DNA from: JAGMES01 sp023128035
Lineage (GTDB): Bacteria; Bacillota; Halanaerobiia; DY22613
Reading direction: 5' to 3'
Length of the DNA stretch: 33,048 bases
Assembly: GCA_030627905.1 (NCBI GenBank)
Contig: DAOVRZ010000062.1
Coordinates: forward strand, 1-33,048
The translations under genes and the position numbers were made by a program. Position 1 is the stretch's first letter. Each line of letters starts with the position of its first letter. Positions 7,789 through 16,343 of the stretch are shown here, one piece after another. Under the pieces are notes generated by a model. It saw only the letters and a program-made list of their open reading frames with translations, was not told where the DNA came from and searched no databases.

Positions 7789-9717
7789 ATGGGAAAAAAC
7801 TTAGTGTATAAAATTTTAGAGAAGAATCTTATGTCAGGAAAGTTAGAGACAGGTAATGATATATCTTTAAAAGTAAATCAAACTCTTACACAGGATTCTA
7901 CAGGTACAATGGTTTATTTGCAGTTAGAGGCAATGGGAATAAGTGATATTAAAACAGATTTATCTGTAGCATATATAGATCATAATACGCTTCAAACAGG
8001 ATTTGAGAATGCAGATGATCATGAGTTTATAAAAACAGTAGCGCAAAAATATGGAATAATCTTTTCGAAACCAGGTAACGGTATCTGTCATCAGTTACAT
8101 CTAGAAAGATTCGGGAAACCAGGTGGAGTATTACTTGGATCTGATAGCCATACTCCTACATCTGGAGGATTAGGGATGTTAAGTATCGGAGCTGGAGGTT
8201 TAGATGTAGCAGTAGCTATGGCAAAAGGATATTATTATTTAAAAGTACCTAAAGTTATGAATATAAAATTGCATGGCAAATTGAAGCCATGGGTTAGTGC
8301 AAAGGATGTTATACTTTATATTCTCAAAAATCTTACTGTTAAGGGGGGAGTAGGGTATATAATCGAATACTCTGGTGAAGGAGTAAACAAGCTCTCTGTT
8401 ACTGATAGGGCCACTATTACTAATATGGGAGCAGAGTTGGGAGCTACTACTTCTATCTTTCCAAGTGATGCAATAACCCTTGAATTTTTAAAAGCTCAAG
8501 GGAGAGAAAAAGATTTTCTATCATTATACGCTGATGAAGATGCGATTTATGATAAGGTCATAGATATTAATTTAGAAGAGATTGTTCCGATGATTGCAAA
8601 ACCTCATAGTCCAGATAATGTTGTTCCTATTTCTTCATTAGAGCAGATCAAGGTAAATCAAGTGGCTATTGGTAGCTGCACTAATTCATCCTACACAGAT
8701 TTAATGAAAGTAGCAAAGATTCTAAAAGGTAAGAAAGTTCATGAAGATGTGAGTCTTTGTATCTCTCCTGGCTCAAGCAATATAATTAAAATGTTATCAG
8801 ATAATGGAGCTTTAGGAGATTTAATTGCAGCTGGAGCAAGGATATTAGAAGCAAGTTGTGGTCCATGTATAGGAATGGGCCAAGCCCCATTAACTAATGG
8901 AGTTTCTGTAAGAACCTTTAATAGAAATTTTAAAGGAAGATGTGGAACCAAAAGTGCAGATGCTTACTTGGTGAGTCCTGAGACTGCGGCAGTGATAGCA
9001 ATAACGGGATATATTACAGATTCTACAACTTTAGGAGAATATCCAGAAATTAAGATGCCAGAGAAGTTTACTGTGTATGAAAATTATTTTATTTATCCTC
9101 AAGAAAACAAAAGAGATAATGAAGTGAAAATGGGGCCGAATATTAAACCATTCCCAATCAGTGATAAATTAAAAGATGAGATTAGCGGAAGTATCTTGTT
9201 AAAAGCAGGAGACAATATTACAACTGATGATATTATGCCTTCTAATGCGAAATTATTACCTTATCGATCAAATATACCTCATTTAGCTAAATATTGTTTT
9301 GGTACAATCGATGAAAAATTCTATGAAAAATGCAAAGAAAATAATGGGGGATTTGTAATCGGTGGAGAAAATTACGGACAGGGTTCTAGTAGAGAACATG
9401 CAGCATTAGTACCTCTTTATCTCGGAGTAAAAGCTGTATTTGCTAAGTCATTTGCAAGAATTCATAAAGCTAATTTAATTAATTCAGGAATTCTACCTCT
9501 TACGTTTAAAAACATAGATGATTTTGATAAAATTGAAGAGTTTGATAAATTGATTATATCGAATGCTCTTAGAAGTTTAGAAGATAGTGATGTTATAAAA
9601 GTTTTCAATAAAACAAAGGGAGTATACTTTGATGTGATTTTTGAAGGTTCCAAAAGAGATGTTGAAATATTAATAGAAGGCGGATATTTAAATTACGCAG
9701 TGAACTCGTTCAGCTAA
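7789..9717 (+). CDS. acn: Aconitate hydratase (aconitase)
   Basis: A 642-residue protein of the short bacterial aconitase type, interconverting citrate and isocitrate through a 4Fe-4S cluster. Seen in order: DHNTLQTGFENADDHEFI, GSDSHTPTSGGLGML, AIGSCTNSSYTDL with a cluster cysteine, EASCGPCIGMGQAP with the other two, then the swivel domain GDNITTDDIMPS and GGENYGQGSSREHAAL. AGGTG before ATAATGATG favours the second ATG (7789), giving MGKNLVYKIL, the usual N-terminus. It starts 12 bases after the upstream gene and is co-transcribed. The last few codons (VNSFS) and the stop lie inside a mobile mini-element at 9700, so the native C-terminus has been replaced. Confidence 0.93.
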   Translation: MGKNLVYKILEKNLMSGKLETGNDISLKVNQTLTQDSTGTMVYLQLEAMGISDIKTDLSVAYIDHNTLQTGFENADDHEFIKTVAQKYGIIFSKPGNGICHQLHLERFGKPGGVLLGSDSHTPTSGGLGMLSIGAGGLDVAVAMAKGYYYLKVPKVMNIKLHGKLKPWVSAKDVILYILKNLTVKGGVGYIIEYSGEGVNKLSVTDRATITNMGAELGATTSIFPSDAITLEFLKAQGREKDFLSLYADEDAIYDKVIDINLEEIVPMIAKPHSPDNVVPISSLEQIKVNQVAIGSCTNSSYTDLMKVAKILKGKKVHEDVSLCISPGSSNIIKMLSDNGALGDLIAAGARILEASCGPCIGMGQAPLTNGVSVRTFNRNFKGRCGTKSADAYLVSPETAAVIAITGYITDSTTLGEYPEIKMPEKFTVYENYFIYPQENKRDNEVKMGPNIKPFPISDKLKDEISGSILLKAGDNITTDDIMPSNAKLLPYRSNIPHLAKYCFGTIDEKFYEKCKENNGGFVIGGENYGQGSSREHAALVPLYLGVKAVFAKSFARIHKANLINSGILPLTFKNIDDFDKIEEFDKLIISNALRSLEDSDVIKVFNKTKGVYFDVIFEGSKRDVEILIEGGYLNYAVNSFS

Positions 9718-9815
9718 AGCTGAATATCGGGGCTTCAGTGGGGGATTCTACCCCACTGAAGATTAAAAACAATTGCCCCACTTATAGAAGTGGGAGTCTT
9801 ATCTCAAAAGATAAA
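9700..9815 (+). repeat. IS605-like palindromic mini-element, copy A
   Basis: It starts at GTGAACTCG and contains three successive hairpins: TTCAGCT/AGCTGAA at 9709-9724, CTTCAGTGGGG/CCCCACTGAAG at 9733-9761, and CCCCACTT/AAGTGGG near 9776-9794. It ends near CTCAAAAGATAAAA. The same sequence in reverse lies at 20714-20832 inside the IS200/IS605 remnant. It encodes no protein of its own and separates aconitase from isocitrate dehydrogenase, supplying the aconitase stop codon. Subterminal hairpins without long terminal inverted repeats fit a palindrome-associated element mobilised by an IS200/IS605 TnpA. Confidence 0.85.
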
Positions 9816-9840
9816 ATAAGTTTAGTGGTAGGTGATAAAA

Positions 9841-10848
9841 TTGTATAATATAACTTTGCTTCCCGGTGATGGCATAGGGCCAGAAGTAACTGAGGCTGCA
9901 AAAAAAGTGATAAATGCAACAGGTATAAAAGTGAATTGGCATATAGTAAATTGTGGTGAGAAAGCTCTTGAAGAGTTTGGAAAGTTAGTGCCTGATGAAT
10001 TATATCAGAGTATTGAGGAAGATAAGATTGTATTAAAAGGGCCAATCACTACCCCTGTAGGATATGGTTTTAGAAGTATTAATGTGGCGTTACGACAAAA
10101 ATATGATTTATATGCTAATGTGAGACCAGTAAAAAATATTCCTGGTATTCAAACTCCGTTTAAAGATGTTGATTTAGTGATTGTACGGGAAAATACAGAA
10201 GGACTATATAGTGGGAAAGAACACATAGTAACTGATGGAGTTACAGAATCTCTGAAGATAATAACCGAAAAAGCTTCTCTTAGAATAGCTAAATTTGCTT
10301 TTGAATATGCCATAAACAATGAAAGAAAAAAGGTTACAGTTGTCCATAAAGCCAATATTATGAAGATAAGTGATGGATTGTTTTTAGATTGTGCACGAAA
10401 GGTAGCATCAATTTATCCTGATATAGAATTTGAAGAAGTAATAGTTGATAATATGTGTATGCAACTTGTGATGAATCCCCAAAAATATGATGTGCTTGTA
10501 ATGCCTAATCTTTATGGAGATCTTCTTTCTGATTTGTCGGCAGGATTAGTTGGAGGTTTGGGAGTAGTACCAGGAGCCAATATAGGGGATAAATTATCTA
10601 TATTTGAATCGGTTCATGGCAGTGCACCTGATATCGCTGGAAAAAATGTTGCTAATCCTACAGCATGTATCTTATCTGGGGCAATGATGTTAGATTATCT
10701 TGGAGAAAAGGATAGAGCAAAACTTATTATTAATTCTTTGTTTGATGTGATCAATGAGGGCAAATTTATTACAAAGGATTTAGGTGGGTTAGCAACTACA
10801 TCTGATATGACTTCATCAATTATAGAGGGTATATTACAAAAGTTATAG
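9841..10848 (+). CDS. icd: NAD-dependent isocitrate dehydrogenase
   Basis: A 335-residue beta-decarboxylating dehydrogenase (MYNITLLPGDGIGPEV). The substrate helix reads RSINVALRQK; the S-x-N-x-x-x-R pattern is the isocitrate-binding signature of ICDH, unlike the Leu-rich version in isopropylmalate dehydrogenase or the Arg-rich one in homoisocitrate dehydrogenase. YDVLVMPNLYGDLLSD carries the metal-binding aspartates. GSAPDIAGKNVANPTA has Asp-Ile where NADP enzymes have Lys-Tyr, pointing to NAD. I prefer the TTG at 9841 with AGGTG six bases before it; the GTG at 9832 overlaps that ribosome binding site. It would convert isocitrate to 2-oxoglutarate, the third step of this cluster. A mini-element lies just upstream, so expression may be altered. 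Confidence 0.9.
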   Translation: MYNITLLPGDGIGPEVTEAAKKVINATGIKVNWHIVNCGEKALEEFGKLVPDELYQSIEEDKIVLKGPITTPVGYGFRSINVALRQKYDLYANVRPVKNIPGIQTPFKDVDLVIVRENTEGLYSGKEHIVTDGVTESLKIITEKASLRIAKFAFEYAINNERKKVTVVHKANIMKISDGLFLDCARKVASIYPDIEFEEVIVDNMCMQLVMNPQKYDVLVMPNLYGDLLSDLSAGLVGGLGVVPGANIGDKLSIFESVHGSAPDIAGKNVANPTACILSGAMMLDYLGEKDRAKLIINSLFDVINEGKFITKDLGGLATTSDMTSSIIEGILQKL

Positions 10849-10850
10849 CA

Positions 10851-10879
10851 TTGACAGAGGTATTTAATTGCTGTAAAAT
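10851..10879 (+). promoter_or_regulatory. Promoter of the GntR regulator gene
   Basis: TTGACA at 10851-10856, a 17-base spacer, and TAAAAT at 10874-10879, starting 3 bases after the icd stop. No copy of the 26-bp palindrome is seen here, so the regulator can be transcribed independently of the cluster. Confidence 0.7.
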
Positions 10880-10944
10880 AGTCTTGGATGGAAAATAAAA
10901 ATCCATAGGTTGTTTTAGTAGGTTATTCTATGTTGGAGGGTATT

Positions 10945-11601
10945 ATGGAAAATATTTTAAACGAAAAAAAAGATAGTAGATCTTTGACGTCTATAATTTT
11001 TGATAAGATCAGAGATGATATATTAATCGGCAAGTATAAGAATGGTCAAAAGATAGTTGAAACTAAACTTGCAGCTGAATTAGGAGTTAGTCGTACTCCG
11101 GTTAGGGAAGCTTTAAAACAATTGGATTTAGATGGATTAGTTGATAATATCCCAAATAGAGGTGTAGTAGTTAAAGGTATATCCCATCAGGATATTGATG
11201 ATATATATACTATTAGAGTAGTAATGGAAGGTATTGCTGTAAAATGGGCAGTTGAAAGAATGGAAGAAAAAGAGATAGAATTTTTGAAGGAAATTTTAGA
11301 CTTAATGGAATTTTATACATTCAAAAAAGATATCGAAAAGGTTGTTGAGCTAAATACTAAGTTTCATGAAGCTATTTATAGTGCAACTAAAAGTAGATAT
11401 ATTGAGCATGTTTTGAAGGATTTTCAATATTTCATGAAAAAAACAAGATATAAATCTTTAAGTGTTCCCGGAAGAATGGAAGAAGCACTTGAAGAACATC
11501 GAAAGATATTGCAGGCCTTTATAAATCGAGATATTGATGAAGCTATAAAAACTATAACCGATCATGTTAATGCATCAAAATTGAATTCAGAAGGTAAGTA
11601 A
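10945..11601 (+). CDS. GntR family regulator with FCD effector domain
   Basis: A 218-residue protein. The N-terminal winged helix (residues about 14-80) contains IFDKIRDDILIGKYKNGQKI and the recognition region LAAELGVSRTPVREALKQL. The C-terminal FCD domain carries the metal/ligand histidines in KFHEAIYS, EEHRKILQ and ITDHV. FCD proteins sense small carboxylates such as citrate-like acids. The start is the ATG at 10945 with GGAGGG at 10935-10940; an ATG 15 bases upstream lies before that site. It follows the three enzyme genes and probably acts on the palindrome at 6577. Ligand and target are inference. Confidence 0.9.
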   Translation: MENILNEKKDSRSLTSIIFDKIRDDILIGKYKNGQKIVETKLAAELGVSRTPVREALKQLDLDGLVDNIPNRGVVVKGISHQDIDDIYTIRVVMEGIAVKWAVERMEEKEIEFLKEILDLMEFYTFKKDIEKVVELNTKFHEAIYSATKSRYIEHVLKDFQYFMKKTRYKSLSVPGRMEEALEEHRKILQAFINRDIDEAIKTITDHVNASKLNSEGK

Positions 11602-11646
11602 CATAACTTGCGGTTCACTGAAAAGCGAAAGTTGAATAAGTAAAAT

Positions 11647-11689
11647 CTAAAAGAGTAAAATACCTAATGTTGGTATTTTACTCTTTTAG
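11647..11689 (+). terminator. 18-bp perfect stem-loop after gntR
   Basis: CTAAAAGAGTAAAATACC (11647-11664) pairs exactly with 11672-11689. The T-rich part lies within the stem rather than after it, so termination may be partial. Only 26 bases separate it from the methyltransferase start, leaving little room for another promoter. Confidence 0.6.
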
Positions 11690-11715
11690 TTATAGTTGAA
11701 AGGAGGCTGAAAAAT

Positions 11716-12507
11716 ATGAAAAAGGTTGAAAACTATTATGACGAAATTGTTCAACATGAGTGGAATAGGATGGATCGTCATCCAATAGAGTTTGCGATTA
11801 CAAAAAAGGCTTTAGATGAATATATTCTTCCGAATTCAAAGATTCTTGATAATGGTTCTGGCCCGGGGAGATATTCGATATATCTCGCTCAAAAAGGATA
11901 TCAGGTTTCACTTTTGGATTTATCGAGTAAAAATGTAGAATTGGCCAGCCAAAAAGCAGAAGAGTTCAAAGTCTCTATTGAAGAGTTTATTCACGGTAAT
12001 GCTATGGATTTGAGCAGATTTGATGATGAAACATTTGATTCTGTGCTTGTAATGGGTCCTTTATATCATCTTACTGATGAAGAGGATCGGAAAAAAGTTA
12101 TCGCTGAGTCGCTACGAGTCTTAAAACCTGGTGGTAAAATCTTTGTTTCTTTCATCTCAAGATATGCTCCTATCATTGATTCACTAGGAAAGTTTCCAGA
12201 GGAGATTGGTGAATCTTATCTGACATTTAAGAAGTACTTAGTAGATGGTATAAACAAAGAAGGTTCTGGTTTTACAGTTGCATATTTTGCCCATCCTAAT
12301 GAAATTGAACCATTTATGAAGAGTTTTGGGTTGGAAACACTTCGAATCTTTGGTGTTGAACCTTTTGTACTTATTAATGAATTGCAAGTAAACAAGTTGT
12401 CACAAGAACAGTTTGATTTATGGGCAGATCTTTTATTTGAGATTGGAACTGATCCGGTGACATGGGGGTCAGCTGGACATATGCTTTATATTGGACGGAA
12501 AGTTTAA
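11716..12507 (+). CDS. Class I SAM-dependent methyltransferase
   Basis: A 263-residue protein with a Methyltransf_11-type Rossmann core. Motif I is ILDNGSGPGRYSIYLA (residues about 44-59), the acidic ribose-binding loop is VSLLDLSSKNVELA, motif IV is FDSVLVMGPLYHL, and VLKPGGKIFVSF follows. GPLYHL with the C-terminal lid is common in small-molecule methyltransferases. Substrate cannot be predicted. AGGAGG lies upstream of the ATG. It may be read from the gntR promoter through the stem-loop at 11647. Confidence 0.9.
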   Translation: MKKVENYYDEIVQHEWNRMDRHPIEFAITKKALDEYILPNSKILDNGSGPGRYSIYLAQKGYQVSLLDLSSKNVELASQKAEEFKVSIEEFIHGNAMDLSRFDDETFDSVLVMGPLYHLTDEEDRKKVIAESLRVLKPGGKIFVSFISRYAPIIDSLGKFPEEIGESYLTFKKYLVDGINKEGSGFTVAYFAHPNEIEPFMKSFGLETLRIFGVEPFVLINELQVNKLSQEQFDLWADLLFEIGTDPVTWGSAGHMLYIGRKV

Positions 12508-12519
12508 TAGGAACATAAA

Positions 12520-12552
12520 AGCCCGGAGAAAATCTCTGGGCTACAGTTTTTT
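12520..12552. terminator. Terminator between convergent genes
   Basis: AGCCCGGAGA at 12520-12529 pairs with TCTCTGGGCT at 12533-12542 (one G-T pair), with a T run on the plus side. It lies between the methyltransferase and the convergent nucleotidase gene, whose stop is at 12551-12553. Confidence 0.75.
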
Positions 12553-14836
12553 ATTGGATCGTAATTCTAGAATCAGCTAAACTAGCTGGGATAGGGTCTG
12601 TTAAGTTTGTAAGATAATCAACGAGTATATCCCATTGTGTTTCTGTGGTTTCTTTTTCGCTAAGTACTTTATCAGAAAGACCATAGTATTTACCGTAATT
12701 ATAACTATCGAAAGCCACTACATAGGTTGTATTATCATCAATTGGTGTACCATTTTCTTCAAAGCATTCAACAATGACGGTATCATTTGTGGAATCAACA
12801 GTAATAGTATATTCCATACCAGAAACTTGAATATCTGCATTATCATAACGGTCAGATCTTGCTTGAACGAAATCTTTTAAATCATTACCTTTAATCTCAG
12901 CTACTACAACGTTATTGGTAACATACTTATAAAGTTCTTCCAATGCTTCTTCATATACAGAGCCAGGTTCTATGGAAACACCTGTGTTTATAGAATTACT
13001 TGGGAATGTTGCGAAATCTGCACCTGTGAAATCTCTGATGGCGTCAGTCATCAAGTTTCCAGCGGTATTAGAACCATCATATTGACTATCACCAGCGGTG
13101 ATGGCAACTTCAGTGGTTGCAAGTTCGTTCCCAGATGTAGTAATAATTTTAATGCTAGTTCGTTCGATACCAGCATAATCTAAACTAGCACCATTTTCGA
13201 TATATTGAACTAATGTTTCAGCATCAGTCACATATAGAGAAATACCAGAATCAGCACAATCAAATTCGTATCCACTAGCTATAAAACTATTTACACCTAC
13301 AGTATAAGTTTGAGATTCATCAATAGGGTTACCTGAATAATTTGTTAAAGCTATTTCCATTTCTCCATCGGTAACAGTTACTGCATAATTGATTCCAGAA
13401 ACTCTTAGGTCAATAGAGTCATAGCGGCAACCATAAGTAATCAAAGATCTGATCTCAGTAGTTGTCATATTATATTTAATAATTTCATTACCAAAAGGCA
13501 ATAATTCATAGACATCACTTACGGTAATATCGTTTTCCAAAGAGCTGATTCGAATTCCACCATTATTTTGGAAAGCTATATCAAGATTATGTACCTCAGT
13601 TATTGAATCAGTTATCAAAGATCCTAACTCTTCTTTTCCATCAATAGGGTTTAGAGCAGATCCAATTACTCTGGTTAAGGATTCATTATTATAAAAAGCA
13701 TTTACCATAGCTTGAATATTTTCATTTATTTCAGTATCACCATCTTCAATCTGCAAATCAATTAATTCACCAGTAACTGATTTTACTTCTCCATTTTCTA
13801 AAGTTACGATAACTTTTCCTAAATAATTTAGATCATCTCCAGCTTGGGCAATTGTAACTCCATTTACTTCAGTAGGAGTATTAATTTCAGAATGAGAATG
13901 CCCTCCAATAATTAAGTCTAATTCACTCATCTGTTCAGCAAGAGCTTGATCCTTATCAATTCCAAGATGTGTTAAACCGATCACCAAATTATTTTCTGTT
14001 GCTAGATCTACATAATCTGTTGCTGCTTCTAATTCTTCAGTAAACTCAATTCCCTGAATTTTATCTGGATGGGTATTTGGGATTCCGCTGCTGCTAATGT
14101 GAAGGAGTCCTAAGATAGCAATATTTAGGTCATTATCAGTTTTAAAGGTTATGTAAGGTTTTGGTTGTGGTAATATTCCTGTGGTTACATTTAAGTTTGC
14201 ACAGATTAATGGGAAATCTGCATCAGCAATTCGATCTTTTAGAATCTCCTGACCATAATCAAAATCATGATTACCAATGCACATAGCATCAAATCCTACA
14301 GCATTCATCAGATCGATCATCGGTTTACCTTTTGGGTCATATTGATCAACGACTGGGTTTCCACTAAACATATCTCCAGCACTGAGTAAGAGAAGGTTTG
14401 TATAATCTTCTCTATATTGATTCAGATACCAGGTTAATTTTGGGAAATTATTAATTTCTCCGTGGGTATCATTGACATGTAGGATAGCTATTTCAGTGAT
14501 TACTGGATAGTGAAGAGTAATCGAAGGCATATCCTTTTTAACATCAATATAGACCTGTCCAGTTCCTTCATTTCCGATCAACGCAAATAATGTTTTACCA
14601 TTTGAGAGATCAGAGAGAGTAAACTCTCCATTAGAATTTGTTATTGCCTCTATATTTGAATCCACAACAGTTATTTTGAGATTAGATATTGGATTATCTG
14701 ATTCATTTAACACAATACCAGAAAACGCTAATGTTTTATTAATTTGGGAAAAAGTATAACCTGATAGTAGCACACTTACTAATAAAAAGAAAAACAAAGT
14801 AAAGCTTAGCTTTTTGTTAAAGTTTTTTCTCATCAT
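12551..14836 (-). CDS. Exported 5'-nucleotidase / cyclic phosphodiesterase (UshA/CpdB-like)
   Basis: A 761-residue protein. A signal peptide covers residues about 1-30. A small carboxypeptidase-regulatory-like beta domain spans residues about 38-105 (FSGIVLNESDNPISNLKITVVD ... NGEFTLSDL). The metallophosphoesterase domain follows: ILHVNDTHGE (D123, H125), SAGD (D155), CIGNHDFD (N189, H190), GLTHLG (H290) and IIGGHSHSE (H313, H315). A 5'-nucleotidase C-terminal domain lies at about 385-545 (FQNNGGIRIS, LPFGNEI). A second, diverged copy follows at about 575-740 (GDSQYDGSNTAGNLMTDAIRD). It would hydrolyse extracellular nucleotides for phosphate or nucleoside salvage. No LPXTG motif is present. 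Its start overlaps the stop of the small upstream gene by 4 bases; the adjacent second ATG (14833) is better spaced from GGAGG and equally possible. Confidence 0.92.
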   Translation of the reverse strand: MMRKNFNKKLSFTLFFFLLVSVLLSGYTFSQINKTLAFSGIVLNESDNPISNLKITVVDSNIEAITNSNGEFTLSDLSNGKTLFALIGNEGTGQVYIDVKKDMPSITLHYPVITEIAILHVNDTHGEINNFPKLTWYLNQYREDYTNLLLLSAGDMFSGNPVVDQYDPKGKPMIDLMNAVGFDAMCIGNHDFDYGQEILKDRIADADFPLICANLNVTTGILPQPKPYITFKTDNDLNIAILGLLHISSSGIPNTHPDKIQGIEFTEELEAATDYVDLATENNLVIGLTHLGIDKDQALAEQMSELDLIIGGHSHSEINTPTEVNGVTIAQAGDDLNYLGKVIVTLENGEVKSVTGELIDLQIEDGDTEINENIQAMVNAFYNNESLTRVIGSALNPIDGKEELGSLITDSITEVHNLDIAFQNNGGIRISSLENDITVSDVYELLPFGNEIIKYNMTTTEIRSLITYGCRYDSIDLRVSGINYAVTVTDGEMEIALTNYSGNPIDESQTYTVGVNSFIASGYEFDCADSGISLYVTDAETLVQYIENGASLDYAGIERTSIKIITTSGNELATTEVAITAGDSQYDGSNTAGNLMTDAIRDFTGADFATFPSNSINTGVSIEPGSVYEEALEELYKYVTNNVVVAEIKGNDLKDFVQARSDRYDNADIQVSGMEYTITVDSTNDTVIVECFEENGTPIDDNTTYVVAFDSYNYGKYYGLSDKVLSEKETTETQWDILVDYLTNLTDPIPASLADSRITIQ

Positions 14837-15033
14837 TTATCCTCCTCAATTTTAAGATTTTCTCCACCAATTAACTCACCTTCTAAAGAAATAGGATGAC
14901 TGAGATTAGTAACGATGATTTTTTCTCCTCTATGTACTGCATTATAATCTTCCATTGAATACTTTCTCAATACATCTTTTACTTTAGCTCCTTGAAAAAT
15001 TTTGATGGATTTATGATTAATGTTTACTTCCAT
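14833..15033 (-). CDS. Small ThiS/MoaD-like beta-grasp protein (tentative)
   Basis: A 66-residue protein. The N-terminal part MEVNINHKSIKIFQGAKVKDVLRKYS looks like the first strands and helix of a ThiS/MoaD ubiquitin-like fold (strand, strand, 'GATV.DVL' helix), and GELIGGENLKI resembles the last loop. It lacks the C-terminal Gly-Gly needed for sulfur carrier chemistry, so it is not a functional ThiS. AAAGGAGGTG precedes the ATG. Its stop overlaps the nucleotidase start, so the two are translationally coupled. The function is unknown; the fold assignment is by eye. Confidence 0.7.
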   Translation of the reverse strand: MEVNINHKSIKIFQGAKVKDVLRKYSMEDYNAVHRGEKIIVTNLSHPISLEGELIGGENLKIEEDK

Positions 15034-15211
15034 AGAACACCTCCTTTGAGTAGAATAAGGTGATTTTCAGCGAAAAGTTGTGCAAATAAATTGTCAGACA
15101 TCTTAAAAGAATTCGACATCTCAAAATAAAACACCTTCTTTTATTACTATTTACCGTAATATTATAGAAAAAAATTATTTAATTTCATTTGGCTATTTGA
15201 GGAAAAGAAAA

Positions 15212-15237
15212 AGCTGTTCGTATAATTACGAACAGCT
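15212..15237 (-). terminator. Terminator of the barrel gene unit
   Basis: AGCTGTTCGT (15212-15221) pairs exactly with ACGAACAGCT (15228-15237). On the minus strand it is followed by a T-rich tract (plus-strand A run 15203-15212). It lies beyond the palindromic element that follows the barrel gene. Confidence 0.7.
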
Positions 15238-15263
15238 ATGTTACGATTTAAAATAAATTAAAA

Positions 15264-15408
15264 GTCGAAATAATAACAAGTTATTATTTCTTAAGTTTTA
15301 ACGACTTCAGAAGGAGTTTTGACTTTCGTTGAAGTTTTGAAATTATCATGAAATATTTTACCCTCACCTAAAAAGGAGTGGTACTTTACCTTCTGAAATG
15401 TCGTTAAA
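15264..15408 (+). repeat. Palindromic element, copy 1 (3' end of the barrel gene)
   Basis: A 145-bp element in two modules. A short hairpin, GTCGAAATAATAAC then GTTATTATTTCTTAAG, is followed by an outer inverted repeat from TTTAACGACTTCAGAAGG to CCTTCTGAAATGTCGTTAAA. The right end covers the stop codon of the minus-strand barrel gene. The same architecture recurs at 18379, 26087 and 26628. Confidence 0.9.
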
Positions 15409-16220
15409 ATTCAAAGTTTAAACCAGTATTTAATGAACTATACCCATTATTCTTGAGTTCTTTATAATATTCCCCGATAAAAGTTGTGTTTTTATTGATC
15501 ACTTTATCAGCCTTAACTGAAATTTTATCAGTATAGTCTGTATTTATCATAAATCTACCTGTTACCTTCAGATCATTTGTCGCTTTATATTCTATGATAC
15601 TTTCAAAATGTGTATTGGAAGAGTCAAATTCTTTGTTTAAAAGTAGAATATAATTCATTTTCTCATTAATAAGAATCTTATAGGTCGCTCCTAAAGTAAA
15701 TTGAATGTCATCTATTTTTGTAAAGTTGGAAGTGAGTTTAACTTTGAACGAATTTTTTGGGTTAATTCTGTGGTTAAATCCATTTATGATCTCTATTCCT
15801 ACATTACCATCGTCATAAAAGTCCTAGACCAGCAGAAAAACTATTAATGTCATAGCTTGTATATTTAAGATATTCTCCACGTCCTAAAATAGAAAAGATA
15901 GAACCATTTTGTTCAGCCATTTTGTGCTTAATCTCAGTTATTAGGTTTGTAAAACCATTAGCTGCAGAAAGGGAACTTGAGAACTCAGTTTTTTGAGAGA
16001 CACCGTAACTAAAAATAATTTCGCTTTCCATACCATTGTTTAATTTATGACCATGGGAAAATTCAATAGGGCGAACAAAATAACTTAAGAAACCGTGATT
16101 AATTGGGTTTTCAAGTTGAGCAGTATTCATAAAATGATCCCAGTACGGAGTTTGTTCAGCAGATACGCCTAAAGTGATTGCTACGATGATGAGTGCAGTG
16201 AGTAGTAGAATTTTTTTCAT
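15404..16220 (-). pseudogene. Frameshifted secreted beta-barrel (outer-membrane-type) protein
   Basis: The first frame (16220-15813) encodes a signal peptide (MKKILLLTALIIVAITLGVSA, cleaved near AEQ) and alternating beta strands, then stops just after SAGLGLL. Restoring one T in the TTTT run near 15818-15821 joins it to the second frame, giving SAGLGLFYDDGNVGIEIING and on to the end at 15404. The joined product is about 271 residues of amphipathic strands and ends in LNFEF; a C-terminal Phe is the usual outer-membrane barrel signal. The stop codon is formed at the junction with palindromic element copy 1. A homopolymer slip could be a true mutation, phase variation or a sequencing error. No named family is recognised. 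AGGAGG precedes the ATG. Confidence 0.75.
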
Positions 16221-16343
16221 TGTAAACCTCCTATAATTAATAAACTTTATATATAGTTCACTATATATGTTCTAAATCCTCTTATTTTAGCATGCCAATT
16301 CACACCATGGCATAAGATGGATAGGAGGGGGGTGATTTGATTG

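Noticed and set aside
9841..10848. 3-isopropylmalate or homoisocitrate dehydrogenase
   Set aside because: The substrate helix RSINVALRQK is the isocitrate type; leucine- or lysine-pathway neighbours are missing.
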